Shown: piece by piece, positions 41,453 through 50,365 of the stretch | Numbering within the stretch: the first letter of the stretch is position 1 | Layout of the letters: each line of letters begins with the position of its first letter | Source of the DNA: CAZCBN01 sp964496975 | GTDB taxonomy: Bacteria > Planctomycetota > Phycisphaerae > Phycisphaerales > UBA1924 | Assembly (NCBI GenBank): GCA_964496975.1 | Contig: CAZCBN010000004.1 | Span: forward strand, 1 to 62,764 | Reading direction: 5' to 3' | Length of the DNA: 62,764 nt | The notes under the pieces: generated by a model | Seen by the model: only the letters and a program-made list of their open reading frames with translations | What the model was told of the DNA's origin: nothing | Databases searched by the model: none | Made by a program: the position numbers and the translations under genes

Positions 41453-42928
41453 ATGACGGAGACGCCGGGGGCACAGGCGGGCGGTGGCGGCGCGGTCGGG
41501 GGGGGTGTGGGTGGCCGCGGGCGGGCGTGGCGTCGCGGGCTGCCGGCGTCGGCGGTTGCGGCGTGGTGCCTTGCGGTGTGCCTGCTCGGCGCAGCCGTGA
41601 TGGTGTCGTGCCAGAGCGGCGGGGGGCGGGGCGGGAAGTCGGCCTTCGCCAAGCTGAACGAGCCGGACCTGACGTCGGGGGAAGAGCCGACGATCCGCGT
41701 GCGGCTTGAGAAGGACCAGAGCACGCTGAAGTTTGTTGCGGACAGCCTGCGCGTGGCGGACGCGGAGGACCCGGACGCGCCGCTGGCCGCGGGCAAGGTG
41801 ACGGTGACGGTGGAGCGGAACGGAGGGAAGTGGCTCGTTGTCTTTGGCAGCAAGGAGCGGGCCGAGGTGGAGGCGGAGCGGCTTGTGGTGCAGGCGCTGC
41901 CGGCGGGAGGGGCCGCGGCGACGCCGGCCCGCGCGGGCGCGGCGGGCGCGGGGAAAACGGGCGCGGCGGCGGTCGGGCCCACCATCCGCGTGGGCGAGCG
42001 GAAAGTGGCGGGGACGATTGAGCTGGTGCCGTCCAGCTCGCTGGGCGACACGAAGGCGTTTGACGCGGTGCTGGAGCTTCCGATCGAGCGGTACCTGACG
42101 GGCGTGCTGGTGGGGGAGCTGTACCCCGACTGGCACCACGAGACGTACGCGGCGCAGGCGGTGGCGGCGCGGAGCTACGCGTTGCACGAGCGGGGCCGCA
42201 GCCGGGCGGCGGGGCGGCACTATGACATTGAGTCCACGACGGTGGACCAGGCGTTTGCGGGGCAGACCGACCGGTGGCAGGCGGAGCGCGCGGTGAGCCT
42301 GACGCGGGGGCTTGTGCTGCTGAGCGGGCGGAACGGTTCGATTCTGCGGGCGTACTACAGCAGCACGTGCGGGGGTCGGCCGCAGTCGGCGGCGGGGATC
42401 TGGCCGACGAGCGCGGGGTTTGAGTTCAACCTCGCGGCGCCGCTGCAGGGCGAGGCGCGGAACTGCCCTTGCGAGGCGTCGCGGCTCTACCGGTGGACGA
42501 GGCTTCGCTCGACGGACGTGCTGTCTCGCCGGCTCGCGATGTGGGGGCGGCAGGCCGGGCGGCCGGTGCGGGAGCTGAAGCGGCTGGACGGCATCGAGCC
42601 GGGCGAGCTGAACGACGTGGACCGGCAGGGGACGGTGGTCGTGAAGGACGCGGGGGGCAAGTCGTTCGAGATGTCGAGCGATGAGTTCCGCATGGCGGCG
42701 AACACGAACTTCCCCGAGCTCATCGAGATCGACAAGGACAAGCGGCTGCCGAGCAACGACTTCACCGCGGAGGTGGAGGGGTCGCTCGTGCGGTTCGAGG
42801 GCCGGGGCTTCGGGCACGGGGTGGGGCTGTGCCAGTTCGGGGCGGAGGGGTACGCGAAGAAGAAGGTGCTGTACCGCGACATGCTCGAGACGTTTTACCC
42901 CGGCTCGAAGCTGGTGCGGGTGTGGTGA
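41453..42928 (+). CDS. SpoIID/LytB domain protein
   Basis: About 491 residues. A hydrophobic segment (VAAWCLAVCLLGAAVMVSCQ) provides export or a lipid anchor. The SpoIID domain is clear: FDAVLELPIERYLTGVLVGE, YAAQAVAARSYALHE, AYYSSTCGG, and RGFGHGVGLCQFGAEGYA near the end, with the catalytic Glu expected in VGELYPDWHHE. SpoIID enzymes are lytic transglycosylases acting on denuded peptidoglycan; in non-sporulating bacteria they act in cell-wall remodelling. The ATG at 41453 is chosen to avoid overlap with the divergent gene; ATG 41408 is possible. Confidence 0.88.
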   Translation: MTETPGAQAGGGGAVGGGVGGRGRAWRRGLPASAVAAWCLAVCLLGAAVMVSCQSGGGRGGKSAFAKLNEPDLTSGEEPTIRVRLEKDQSTLKFVADSLRVADAEDPDAPLAAGKVTVTVERNGGKWLVVFGSKERAEVEAERLVVQALPAGGAAATPARAGAAGAGKTGAAAVGPTIRVGERKVAGTIELVPSSSLGDTKAFDAVLELPIERYLTGVLVGELYPDWHHETYAAQAVAARSYALHERGRSRAAGRHYDIESTTVDQAFAGQTDRWQAERAVSLTRGLVLLSGRNGSILRAYYSSTCGGRPQSAAGIWPTSAGFEFNLAAPLQGEARNCPCEASRLYRWTRLRSTDVLSRRLAMWGRQAGRPVRELKRLDGIEPGELNDVDRQGTVVVKDAGGKSFEMSSDEFRMAANTNFPELIEIDKDKRLPSNDFTAEVEGSLVRFEGRGFGHGVGLCQFGAEGYAKKKVLYRDMLETFYPGSKLVRVW

Positions 42929-42991
42929 GGGGCGGGGGCTGAGGCGGGCCTGGGCGTTGGAGCGGGGGCTTTGGAGGGGTGGGCGCGTTGC

Positions 42992-43014
42992 GGCACAGCC
43001 TTCAAGGCTGTGCC
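42992..43014. repeat. Palindromic repeat after the SpoIID gene
   Basis: Nine-bp arms (GGCACAGCC / GGCTGTGCC) around TTCAA, followed by ACC. Same family as the element in hisC (2912-2934). Related half-sites (GCCGTGCCACGG) follow to about 43055. Confidence 0.85.
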
Positions 43015-43093
43015 ACCTTCGCGCCTGTGTCACGTTGAGGGCCGTGCCACGGTGACGGCGATAGCGTCGTGGCGGCTGTGACGTCGTGGCGGC

Positions 43094-44155
43094 TCAGGTG
43101 AGCGAGGCCATGTCGATGACGAAGCGGTAGCGGACGTCGCTCTTGAGCATGCGCTCGTAGGCCTGGTTGATCTGCTGGATGGGGATGACCTCGACGTCGC
43201 TGAAGATGCGGTGCTTGGCGCAGAAGTCGAGCATTTCCTGCGTTTCGGGGATGCCGCCGATGGCGGAGCCGGCGATGGAGAGGCGGCGCATCAGGAAGTT
43301 CCAGATGCTGGGGGAAGGGTGCGGGGTGGAGGGGGCGCCGACGAGGCAGAGCGTGCCGTCGCGGCGGAGGAGCGTGGTGTAGGCGTCGAGGTCGTGCGGC
43401 ACGGCGACGGTGTTGAGGATGAAGTCAAAGCTGGCGGCGTGGCGGGCCATCTGGGCGGCGTCGCGCGAGACGACCACCTCGTCGGCGCCGAGGCGCTTGC
43501 CGTCCTCGGCCTTGCCGGGCGAGGTGGTGAAGAGGACGGTGTGGCAGCCGAAGGCGTGGGCGAACTTGATGCCCATGTGGCCCAGGCCGCCGAGGCCGAC
43601 GATGCCGACCTTTTTGCCCTTGGTCGCGCCCCAGTGGCGGAGGGGCGAGTAGGTGGTGATGCCGGCGCAGAGGAGGGGGGCGACGCCCGGCAGGTCGGCC
43701 TGGGCGAAGGGGACGCGGAGGACGAAGCGCTGGTCGACGACGATGTGCTTGGCGTAGCCGCCGTAGGTGCGGGCGGCGGGGAAGTGCTTGTCGGGGCTGT
43801 TGTAGGTGAAGGTGGGGCCGCCCTTTTCGCAGTATTGCTCGAGGCCGTCGTTGCAGTTCGGGCAGGACTGGCACGAATCCACCATGCAGCCGACGGCGGC
43901 GAGGTCGCCCGGCTTCAGCGTGCGGACGTCGGCCCCGACCTTGGTGACGCGGCCGACGATCTCGTGCCCCGGGACGACGGGGAAGGCGACGCCGGGCCAC
44001 TCGCCACGGGCGGTGTGCAGGTCGGAGTGGCAGACGCCGCAGTAGAGGATATCGATGGCGATGTCGCGCGGGCCGACGTCGCGGCGATCGATCGACGCGA
44101 GGGCGAGGGGAGACGTGGCGGTCTGCGCGGCGAAGGCGGCGGCTTTGGTGGGCAT
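43094..44155 (-). CDS. Zinc-dependent alcohol dehydrogenase, YahK/CAD type
   Basis: NADP-dependent aldehyde reductase/alcohol dehydrogenase of the MDR superfamily, 353 residues. Catalytic zinc ligands are in YCGVCHSDLHTARGEWPG and PGHEIVGRV; the structural zinc loop CQSCPNCNDGLEQYC and the cofactor fold VGIVGLGGLGHMGIKFAHAF are intact. The pattern GCHSD/GEW, HYxxGK-type and AFVVDM-like end (VIDMASLT) fit the cinnamyl-alcohol-dehydrogenase-like YahK group with broad aldehyde range. Monocistronic, divergent from the thioredoxin-like gene. Confidence 0.94.
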   Translation of the reverse strand: MPTKAAAFAAQTATSPLALASIDRRDVGPRDIAIDILYCGVCHSDLHTARGEWPGVAFPVVPGHEIVGRVTKVGADVRTLKPGDLAAVGCMVDSCQSCPNCNDGLEQYCEKGGPTFTYNSPDKHFPAARTYGGYAKHIVVDQRFVLRVPFAQADLPGVAPLLCAGITTYSPLRHWGATKGKKVGIVGLGGLGHMGIKFAHAFGCHTVLFTTSPGKAEDGKRLGADEVVVSRDAAQMARHAASFDFILNTVAVPHDLDAYTTLLRRDGTLCLVGAPSTPHPSPSIWNFLMRRLSIAGSAIGGIPETQEMLDFCAKHRIFSDVEVIPIQQINQAYERMLKSDVRYRFVIDMASLT

Positions 44156-44316
44156 AGACCCATGGTACGCGGGCCGGGGCGTGCCGCTGCGGCGCGGGCG
44201 GCGCCGAATATCATCTGGGCGGGATAGAGCAGCGGCGTGCGTGGCGCTGGCGCACGCGGTGTGTCGGGTGTTTCAGCGTGCGGGGGAATGATGCCGGCAC
44301 GCGGGGCCGAGACGTG

Positions 44317-44370
44317 GGCCCGTGCGTGGGGGCCCGTGCGTGGGGGCCCGTGCGTGCGGGCCCGTGCGAG
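44317..44370. repeat. 14-bp tandem repeat upstream of the thioredoxin-like gene
   Basis: Nearly four copies of GGCCCGTGCGTGGG (44317-44330, 44331-44344, then two variants). It lies between the divergent alcohol dehydrogenase and thioredoxin-like genes, 40 bases before the latter's ATG. Confidence 0.88.
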
Positions 44371-44409
44371 GCCGCGACGCGTGACGTCCGTGGGTCCGGT
44401 GGGAGGGTG

Positions 44410-45706
44410 ATGGCCGTGTGGATGCGTGCTGGATCGCTGGGCGTGGTCGTGACTCTGATTGTGGGTCTGCTTGTGGGCCTGCTCGTGGGCGTGGCACCTT
44501 CGCGGGCCGCGGCCTCGGGCGCGGAGCCGCTGGGCTACCAGGTGATGACGCTGTGGTCGGGCGGGGGTTCGTTGCCCGTGGTGCTGCGACGCGATGATGC
44601 GCTGCACGCGACGCTCATCAACGGCGATGAGCGCATCGCGTTGACGTTTGCGCCCGATCTGCCGACGGGGGTGGAGCCGCCGGCGGCGCCGGGGCTGGGG
44701 CCCTTGGTCGCGTGGGTGCAGCCGTACGGGACGAAGATCCGGATCAACGCGGCCGACGGGCCGCTGGCGGGGACGACGGGGCAGTGCACGATCGAGCGTG
44801 CGTCGGGGCCGGCGGTGGTGGACTTCAACCTCGATCCGATCTCGTCGCCGGCGGGGCGGTTCACGCCGATGGATTCGATGTTCCGAGCGGGGGACTTTGC
44901 CGGGCGGTGGGCGGTGGACTTTGCGAGCGACGACGCGCCCGCGATCGGCGTCTTTGAGGTGGACCCCGCGAGCGGCCTGGCGACGGGCACGTTTCTCACG
45001 ACGACGGGGGACTACCGGTTCCTTCGACGGGGCGCACGCGTTTCTGTTTCACGCGCGGCTGCGGGCGGACGGCACGCTCGCGGGCGATTTTTGGTCGGGC
45101 ACGTGGCACCACGAGACGTGGACGGCCGTTCGCGATGACGACGCGACGCTGCCCAGCGCCTTTGCCCTGACCACGGGGCGGGCGAACTTTGACGAGGCCG
45201 TGCGGGCCCCGGGGGCGCCGGTGTTTGAGACTCTCGCGACCGCGGGGGCGGCGGGAGTCGAGGGCGGCGGCGGCGGGCTGGCGGCGGCGCTGCCGGCGGG
45301 CTCGCCCCGGGTGCTGTACGTCTTCGGGACGTGGTGCCCGAACTGCCGCGACGCCTCGGCGCTGCTGAAGGAACTGCACGCGGCGTACGGGCCGCGGGGG
45401 CTGCGCGTCGCGGGGCTCGCGTTCGAGCACAAGGCGGAGACGGCGGGGGAACGCGTGCGGGCGTATGTCGAGTCTTCGGGCGCGACGTGGCCCGTGCTGC
45501 TGGGCGGGCTGAGCGACAAGTCGAAGGCGGCGGCGTCGCTGCCCTTCCTTGACGGGCTGCGGGCCTTCCCGACGATCGTGTTCATCGAGGGGAGCGGGGA
45601 GATCCGCGCGGTGTACCAGGGCTTTTGCGGCCCGGCGACCGGGGCGGCGCACGAAGAGCTCCGGGCGGCGTTTGTCGCGAACCTTGAGGCGATGACCGCG
45701 GAATGA
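44410..45706 (+). pseudogene. TlpA/ResA-like thioredoxin-fold protein, frameshifted
   Basis: A membrane anchor (LGVVVTLIVGLLVGLLVGVA) is followed by a beta-rich domain typical of TlpA-like proteins (DFAGRWAVDFASDDAPAIGV, TGTFLTTTGDYRFL). The frame then shifts and continues one base out with DGAHAFLFHARLRADG and a thioredoxin domain with an intact active site, FGTWCPNCRD. Deleting one T in the run at 45023-45024 joins the halves as GDYRFLDGAHAF, so a single inserted base explains the break. It is either a recent mutation or a sequencing error. If intact, it would be a periplasmic thiol-disulfide protein. GGAGG lies close to the ATG at 44410. Confidence 0.75.
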
Positions 45707-45760
45707 CCGGAGGATGGCGGGGCGGTGAGGCGAGCCGTGCCCGCCGGTACGATTCGGGCC

Positions 45761-47101
45761 ATGGCCCCCACCGAACCGGCGGCGCGCGACGGGGCCGACC
45801 GTCGCGCGGCGACCGACATCGTGGCGACGCTCCGCAGGGCGGGGCACACGGCGTACTTCGCCGGTGGGTGCGTGCGCGATGAGCTGCTGGGCCTGCCGCC
45901 CAAGGACTACGACGTCGCCACCAGCGCCACGCCCGCGCAGGTGACCGCGGCCTTTCCGCACAGCAACGCCGTCGGCGCGGCCTTCGGCGTGGTGATCGTG
46001 CGGAGCCAGCCCCGCCGGGGCGACGCGGGCGAGCGCATCGTGACCGAGGTCGCGACGTTCCGCAGCGACGGGCCCTACAGCGACGCACGCAGGCCCGACC
46101 GCGTGCGCTTCGCCTCGCCCGAGGCGGACGCGCAGCGCCGCGACTTCACCATCAACGCGCTGTTCCTCGACCCCCTCTCCCCCCCCGCGACGGGCGAGAC
46201 GGGCTCGCCCCTGGGCGGGCGCGTGATCGACTACGTGAACGGGCGGGCCGACCTGGCGGCGCGGCTTGTGCGCGCCGTGGGCGACCCCGCGGCCCGGCTG
46301 GCGGAGGACCACCTTCGGGCCCTGCGGGCGGTGCGGCTCACGTGCCGGCTCGGCTTTGCGCTCGATGCGGCGACGGCGGACGCCGTCCGCACGCATGCGC
46401 AGGCCCTGCGCGGCGTGAGCCGCGAACGCATCGGCGACGAGCTGCGGGCCATGCTGGCGCACCCGAGCCGGGCCGCGGCGGCGCAGCGGCTGCGCGACCT
46501 CGGTTTGGAAGCCGCCGTGTTTGGGCCGGCGCGTGCCCCGTCCGCGTCTGGCGGTGACGCGGCCGACGCCGCCCACGCGTGGCGGCCGCTGACCGGGCTT
46601 GCCGCCGAGGCCCCGGCGATCGCCGCGCTGGCGGCGCTGGCGGTGGTGCGGGGGGAGGCGACGCCCGCGGCGGCCGCGGCGTACCGCGCGGCCCTGTGCC
46701 TGAGCAACGAGGAGCGGGAGCGCCTCTCCGCGACGCTCGGCGTGCTCGCGAGGCTCCGGGCGGCGGGGGCCGGGTGGCTCGGCGAGGGGACGGCCCGGCA
46801 GAAGCGCGACGCGGCGGGCCCGGGCTTTGGCGAGGCGCTGCACGTGCTGCGGGCCATGGACCCGGAGGCCGCGGGGGCGGTGGCGGCCCGGGTGGAGGCG
46901 CTGGCCTCGCACGAGGGCGGGCTGCAACCGCCGCCGCTGGTGGACGGGAATGACCTGATCGGGATGGGGTTGACGCCCGGGCCGGCGTTTGCTCGGATTT
47001 TGAACGGTGTTTATGACGCCCAGCTCGAGGGCCGGGTGCGAGAAAAGGCGTCAGCGGCGGCCCTGGCGCGGGAACTTTCGGCGGCCCTGGGCGTCGGATA
47101 G
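45761..47101 (+). CDS. CCA-adding enzyme / poly(A) polymerase family nucleotidyltransferase
   Basis: Class II tRNA nucleotidyltransferase family, 446 residues. The nucleotidyltransferase motif is YFAGGCVRDELLGLPPKDYD with the DxD metal aspartates. RRDFTINALFLDP, DYVNGRADLAARLVRAVGDP and RLAEDHLRALRAVRL follow as expected for the head and neck domains. The C-terminal body is Ala-rich. It could add CCA to tRNA or poly(A) to RNA; the two cannot be separated reliably by eye. A GTG at 45725 with a GGAGG 11 bases upstream is an alternative start. Confidence 0.9.
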   Translation: MAPTEPAARDGADRRAATDIVATLRRAGHTAYFAGGCVRDELLGLPPKDYDVATSATPAQVTAAFPHSNAVGAAFGVVIVRSQPRRGDAGERIVTEVATFRSDGPYSDARRPDRVRFASPEADAQRRDFTINALFLDPLSPPATGETGSPLGGRVIDYVNGRADLAARLVRAVGDPAARLAEDHLRALRAVRLTCRLGFALDAATADAVRTHAQALRGVSRERIGDELRAMLAHPSRAAAAQRLRDLGLEAAVFGPARAPSASGGDAADAAHAWRPLTGLAAEAPAIAALAALAVVRGEATPAAAAAYRAALCLSNEERERLSATLGVLARLRAAGAGWLGEGTARQKRDAAGPGFGEALHVLRAMDPEAAGAVAARVEALASHEGGLQPPPLVDGNDLIGMGLTPGPAFARILNGVYDAQLEGRVREKASAAALARELSAALGVG

Positions 47102-47202
47102 TGGGCGGGGTGGAACAGATTGTGGCAAGGCGGGTTCTGCAAGCCGGGCCGAGCGAGAACTCGGCCCTGCGGATCAGCAACACCCGCGACGTGGAGCGTG
47201 CG

Positions 47203-48738
47203 ATGCAGAAGAAGCGTTCGGCGGGCGATGGACGGCGGCTCTGTGGGCGCTCGGCGTGGGCCGGGCTTTGGGCCGGGCTTGCGGCGATGGCGCTGGCGGC
47301 GGCTCCGGCCGCGTTCCCGGCGGCGGCGCTGCTGTCGCTGGGCGGAGGGACGCGGGATGCGTGGGCCGCCTCGACCTGGGCCTCTGCGGGCGCCACCGAG
47401 ACGCTCGACCGGATCATCCTGCGGAACGGCAAGGTGATCGAGGGCGAGATTTTGTCCGAGTCGCCCACCGAGGTGGAGATGATCGTGGTGGTCGCGGGCA
47501 TCCGCGCCCCGTCGAAGTATGCGCGGGCCGACATCCTGCAGATCGTGCGGGGCGAGGCCGCCGCGGAGGGCGAGAAGGCCGCGGAGGAAACCCCCGAGCC
47601 CAACACGCCCGGGACGCCCGGCGCAGCCTCGGGCCTGCCGGGCCGGCTCAGCCCGATCGAGTCGCCCGCCACGGGCGAGGGCACGCCCAAGGTGTACTTC
47701 TTTGAGCTGACGGGCGAGTTTGCGACGGACATCTCGCCCACGCCCATCCGCGATGCCATGCAGGACGCGCGGAAGTACGAGCCCGACTTCATCATCGTGC
47801 GGGTGGACAACACCTGGTCGGCCGACCCGCTGGGCGAGGAGAGCGACGACACGCTGCTGGAGAACCCGGACGACTACCGCTACGTCGAGGACATCGAGCC
47901 CGTCTTCCGCACGGAGCTGGACGAGTGGGCAAAGCGGCCGCAGGTGATCTTCTGGGTGCGCAACGCGATGGGCGGGGCGTGCTTCCTGCCGTTCCTGGCC
48001 GACAAGATCTACTTCCACCCCGAGGGCCGCATGGGCGGGCTCGCGGCTTTGGAAGACATCTTCGACGGCGTGGGCGACGAGGTGGTGCGGCAGAAGCAGC
48101 GATCGTTGCGGCTCGGTCGGATGCAGGGCATCGCGGTCGCGGGCGGGTATGACTACCGACTTGTGACGGCGATGCTCCGCCGCGGGTACGAGCTGAGCTA
48201 CCGCCTCACCGGCGGCCGGGCCGAGCTGTTCGAGGGCGTGCCGAGCGAGCCCGGCGAGTTCCTGCTCACCGACAACGGCAAGGAAGAGAACCGCGACACC
48301 ATGCAGCAGGCCGTGAAGGGCACGCTGAACGACCTGATGCTGCTGAAGGAGCGCGAGGCGAAGCTGCTGGGCGTCTCCGAGGGAACGGCCGACACGTTCG
48401 AGGACGTGCTCGCCCAGTTGGGCCTGGAGCGGCGGCACGAGCTGATCAAGGGCCGCGGCAACGACATCATGGAGTCGTGGAGCGAGTCGGTCGCCCGCGC
48501 CGCGCGGCAGATGCCCAAGCTCTGGGAGGAGTACCAGGACCCCGAGGTGACGGCGAACAGCCAGGAAGACCTCGCCCGCCGCACCATCGGCCGGCGGATC
48601 AAGATCCTGGAGGAGCTGCGGAGCATCTACAGCCGGTACGGCGAGGCGATCGAGATCCAGCGGCAGCGCGTGCCGGGGCCGACGGACATCGACGTGCTGA
48701 TCGAGCAGCTCGAGGTCCAGCTCGTGACGATGCGTTGA
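47203..48738 (+). CDS. Secreted ClpP/crotonase-fold protein A, probably lacking the serine nucleophile
   Basis: 511 residues. After a signal sequence (GLAAMALAAAPAAFPAAALL) comes a short beta domain (IILRNGKVIEGEILSESPTE). Next is a ClpP/SppA-like fold (PDFIIVRVDNTWSAD, QVIFWVRNAMGGACFLPFLA, DKIYFHPEGRMGGL), and then a long helical C-terminus. The next gene has the same architecture. Where that protein reads SAAAMSVHG, this one reads AMGGACFLP, so the expected Ser is replaced by Cys or lost. It may be a non-catalytic or cysteine-type partner. The ATG at 47203 was chosen over a GTG at 47101 because it starts the signal peptide. Confidence 0.78.
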   Translation: MQKKRSAGDGRRLCGRSAWAGLWAGLAAMALAAAPAAFPAAALLSLGGGTRDAWAASTWASAGATETLDRIILRNGKVIEGEILSESPTEVEMIVVVAGIRAPSKYARADILQIVRGEAAAEGEKAAEETPEPNTPGTPGAASGLPGRLSPIESPATGEGTPKVYFFELTGEFATDISPTPIRDAMQDARKYEPDFIIVRVDNTWSADPLGEESDDTLLENPDDYRYVEDIEPVFRTELDEWAKRPQVIFWVRNAMGGACFLPFLADKIYFHPEGRMGGLAALEDIFDGVGDEVVRQKQRSLRLGRMQGIAVAGGYDYRLVTAMLRRGYELSYRLTGGRAELFEGVPSEPGEFLLTDNGKEENRDTMQQAVKGTLNDLMLLKEREAKLLGVSEGTADTFEDVLAQLGLERRHELIKGRGNDIMESWSESVARAARQMPKLWEEYQDPEVTANSQEDLARRTIGRRIKILEELRSIYSRYGEAIEIQRQRVPGPTDIDVLIEQLEVQLVTMR

Positions 48739-48856
48739 GCGGGCCTGGCTTCATCGCGGCCCCCGGAGGGCCGGCGAGGGACGACGGGCGAGGCGTGTTC
48801 TGAACCACTGACCGCCGCCGGGGCGCCGAGCGTCCGGGGCGATTCTGGAGAATCTC

Positions 48857-50188
48857 ATGTCGGCGACGACTCTGGGTCGGGTGCGTGATGCGGGCGGGCG
48901 GGGCGTGTCGGGCTTCTTCCGCCGCCTGGGCGCGGCGGTGGCGATCGCGGTGGCCGCGGGCATCGCCCCGGTCGCGTCGGCGATCGACATCCTCGTGCTG
49001 AAGGACGGCACGACGGTGGAGGGCGAGATCCTCCGCGAGGTGGAGGGGAACATCTGGATCCTCGTCACCACGGGCACGCTGGAGCAGGAGAAGTTCTTCT
49101 CCGCCGCCGAGATCGGCGAGATCACGCGCGACGCGACGGCGGACGACGCGGCGCTCGACAAGCGCGAGGGCGCCGCCTCGAGCAAGGCCAAGCCCGAGCG
49201 CCGCGAGGGCGTGCCCCGCGGGGCAGTGCTGACGCTGCACGGCGGCGTGGGCCTTGAGATCAACCAGAAGACGCTCGCCGAGTGCGCCGAGATCCTCGAG
49301 GGCGAGATCGGCAACGACGGGTCGGGCATCCTCGTCCTGCACGTCAACTCCGGCGGCGGCGCACTGCTGGAGATGCAGCGCCTCAGCAAGTACATCGCCT
49401 TCGACCTGCGCGAGAAGTTCCGCACCGTCGCGTGGATCGAGTCGGCCATCTCCGCCGCGGCGATGAGCGTCCACGGCCTCGAAGAGATCTACTTCATGCC
49501 CGAGGGCAACTACGGCGCCTGCACGGGATGGTCGGGCCAGCTCGTCGCGATGCAGGGCTTCGGGCTCGAGCAGGTCTTTGAGGGGATGCGCGAGCTCTCC
49601 GTCCGCGGGAACCACGACCCGCTCATCATGGAAGCCATGCAGGGCAACCCCGACCGCGACACCCCCCTCAGCGCCACCATCGACCCCGACACCGGCAAGG
49701 TCACCTGGTCGCAGAGCGAGGACGCGGGCGAGGAGCTCATCAACCCCACGGGCGACGTGCTCACCTTCAACAGCGCACAGGCCGAGAAGTTCCGCTTCTC
49801 CGGCGGCACCGCCAAGAGCCTCGACGAGCTGACCGAGTTGCTGGGCTACGCCGAGATCGACTGGGTCGGCCGCTGGGAGAAGGGCGAGCTCTTCCCCGTC
49901 TCCAAGGCCGAGGAACACATGCGCAAGTACCGCGAGGTCGCCGCGAACGACGGCGAGGCGGTGCAGCAGGCGTACACGAAGTACCAGATCAGCCTGCAGG
50001 CCGCGAGCGGCGCCCAGGGCGAGGCCCGTGCCGCCCTCGTCGGCCGCGCCCGCAACCACCTGAAGACCATCGGCCGCTACGTCCGCCTGCAGCCCAACTT
50101 TGCGCTGTTCGTCTTCAACACCCTCCCCGATGACTTCGACGACTGGTACGAGGGTCAGGAGGAGACCCTCCGCGACCTGCTCCGCTGA
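48857..50188 (+). CDS. Secreted ClpP/SppA-fold protein B
   Basis: 443 residues. Signal peptide AIAVAAGIAPVASA; beta domain ILVLKDGTTVEGEILREVEG matching that of the preceding gene; then the protease-like fold: ILVLHVNSGGGALLEMQRLS (oxyanion loop), FRTVAWIESAISAAAMSVHG (candidate nucleophile Ser after AAM) and EIYFMPEGNYGAC. This resembles the serine-protease/NfeD and SppA families. The C-terminal region is helical. GGAG lies 6 bases before the ATG, and a terminator follows. The two genes likely arose by tandem duplication and may form a heteromeric envelope complex. Confidence 0.82.
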   Translation: MSATTLGRVRDAGGRGVSGFFRRLGAAVAIAVAAGIAPVASAIDILVLKDGTTVEGEILREVEGNIWILVTTGTLEQEKFFSAAEIGEITRDATADDAALDKREGAASSKAKPERREGVPRGAVLTLHGGVGLEINQKTLAECAEILEGEIGNDGSGILVLHVNSGGGALLEMQRLSKYIAFDLREKFRTVAWIESAISAAAMSVHGLEEIYFMPEGNYGACTGWSGQLVAMQGFGLEQVFEGMRELSVRGNHDPLIMEAMQGNPDRDTPLSATIDPDTGKVTWSQSEDAGEELINPTGDVLTFNSAQAEKFRFSGGTAKSLDELTELLGYAEIDWVGRWEKGELFPVSKAEEHMRKYREVAANDGEAVQQAYTKYQISLQAASGAQGEARAALVGRARNHLKTIGRYVRLQPNFALFVFNTLPDDFDDWYEGQEETLRDLLR

Positions 50189-50233
50189 CGTCCCCTCCGC
50201 GCGGCCTCCGCCGAGCACACCCACCGCACCCGC

Positions 50234-50262
50234 ACGCCGGCCCGACAGAGGCCGGCGTTTTT
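50234..50262 (+). terminator. Intrinsic terminator after the ClpP-fold pair
   Basis: Eight-bp stem (ACGCCGGC / GCCGGCGT), 9-base loop, TTTTT. It lies 46 bases past the stop at 50188. Confidence 0.92.
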
Positions 50263-50365
50263 CTGCGCGGAGGCGACGCGCGCGGACGTAGGCTTCCCGC
50301 GGGGCAGCGCCGATCGGCGGCGCCGCCACGACCCCGCGCCCCGCACGCTCTCCCGAGGCCCGACC

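Noticed and set aside
42960..43060. Hairpin after the SpoIID gene as an intrinsic terminator
   Set aside because: No T-tract follows the stem, and the sequence matches the dispersed palindrome family instead.
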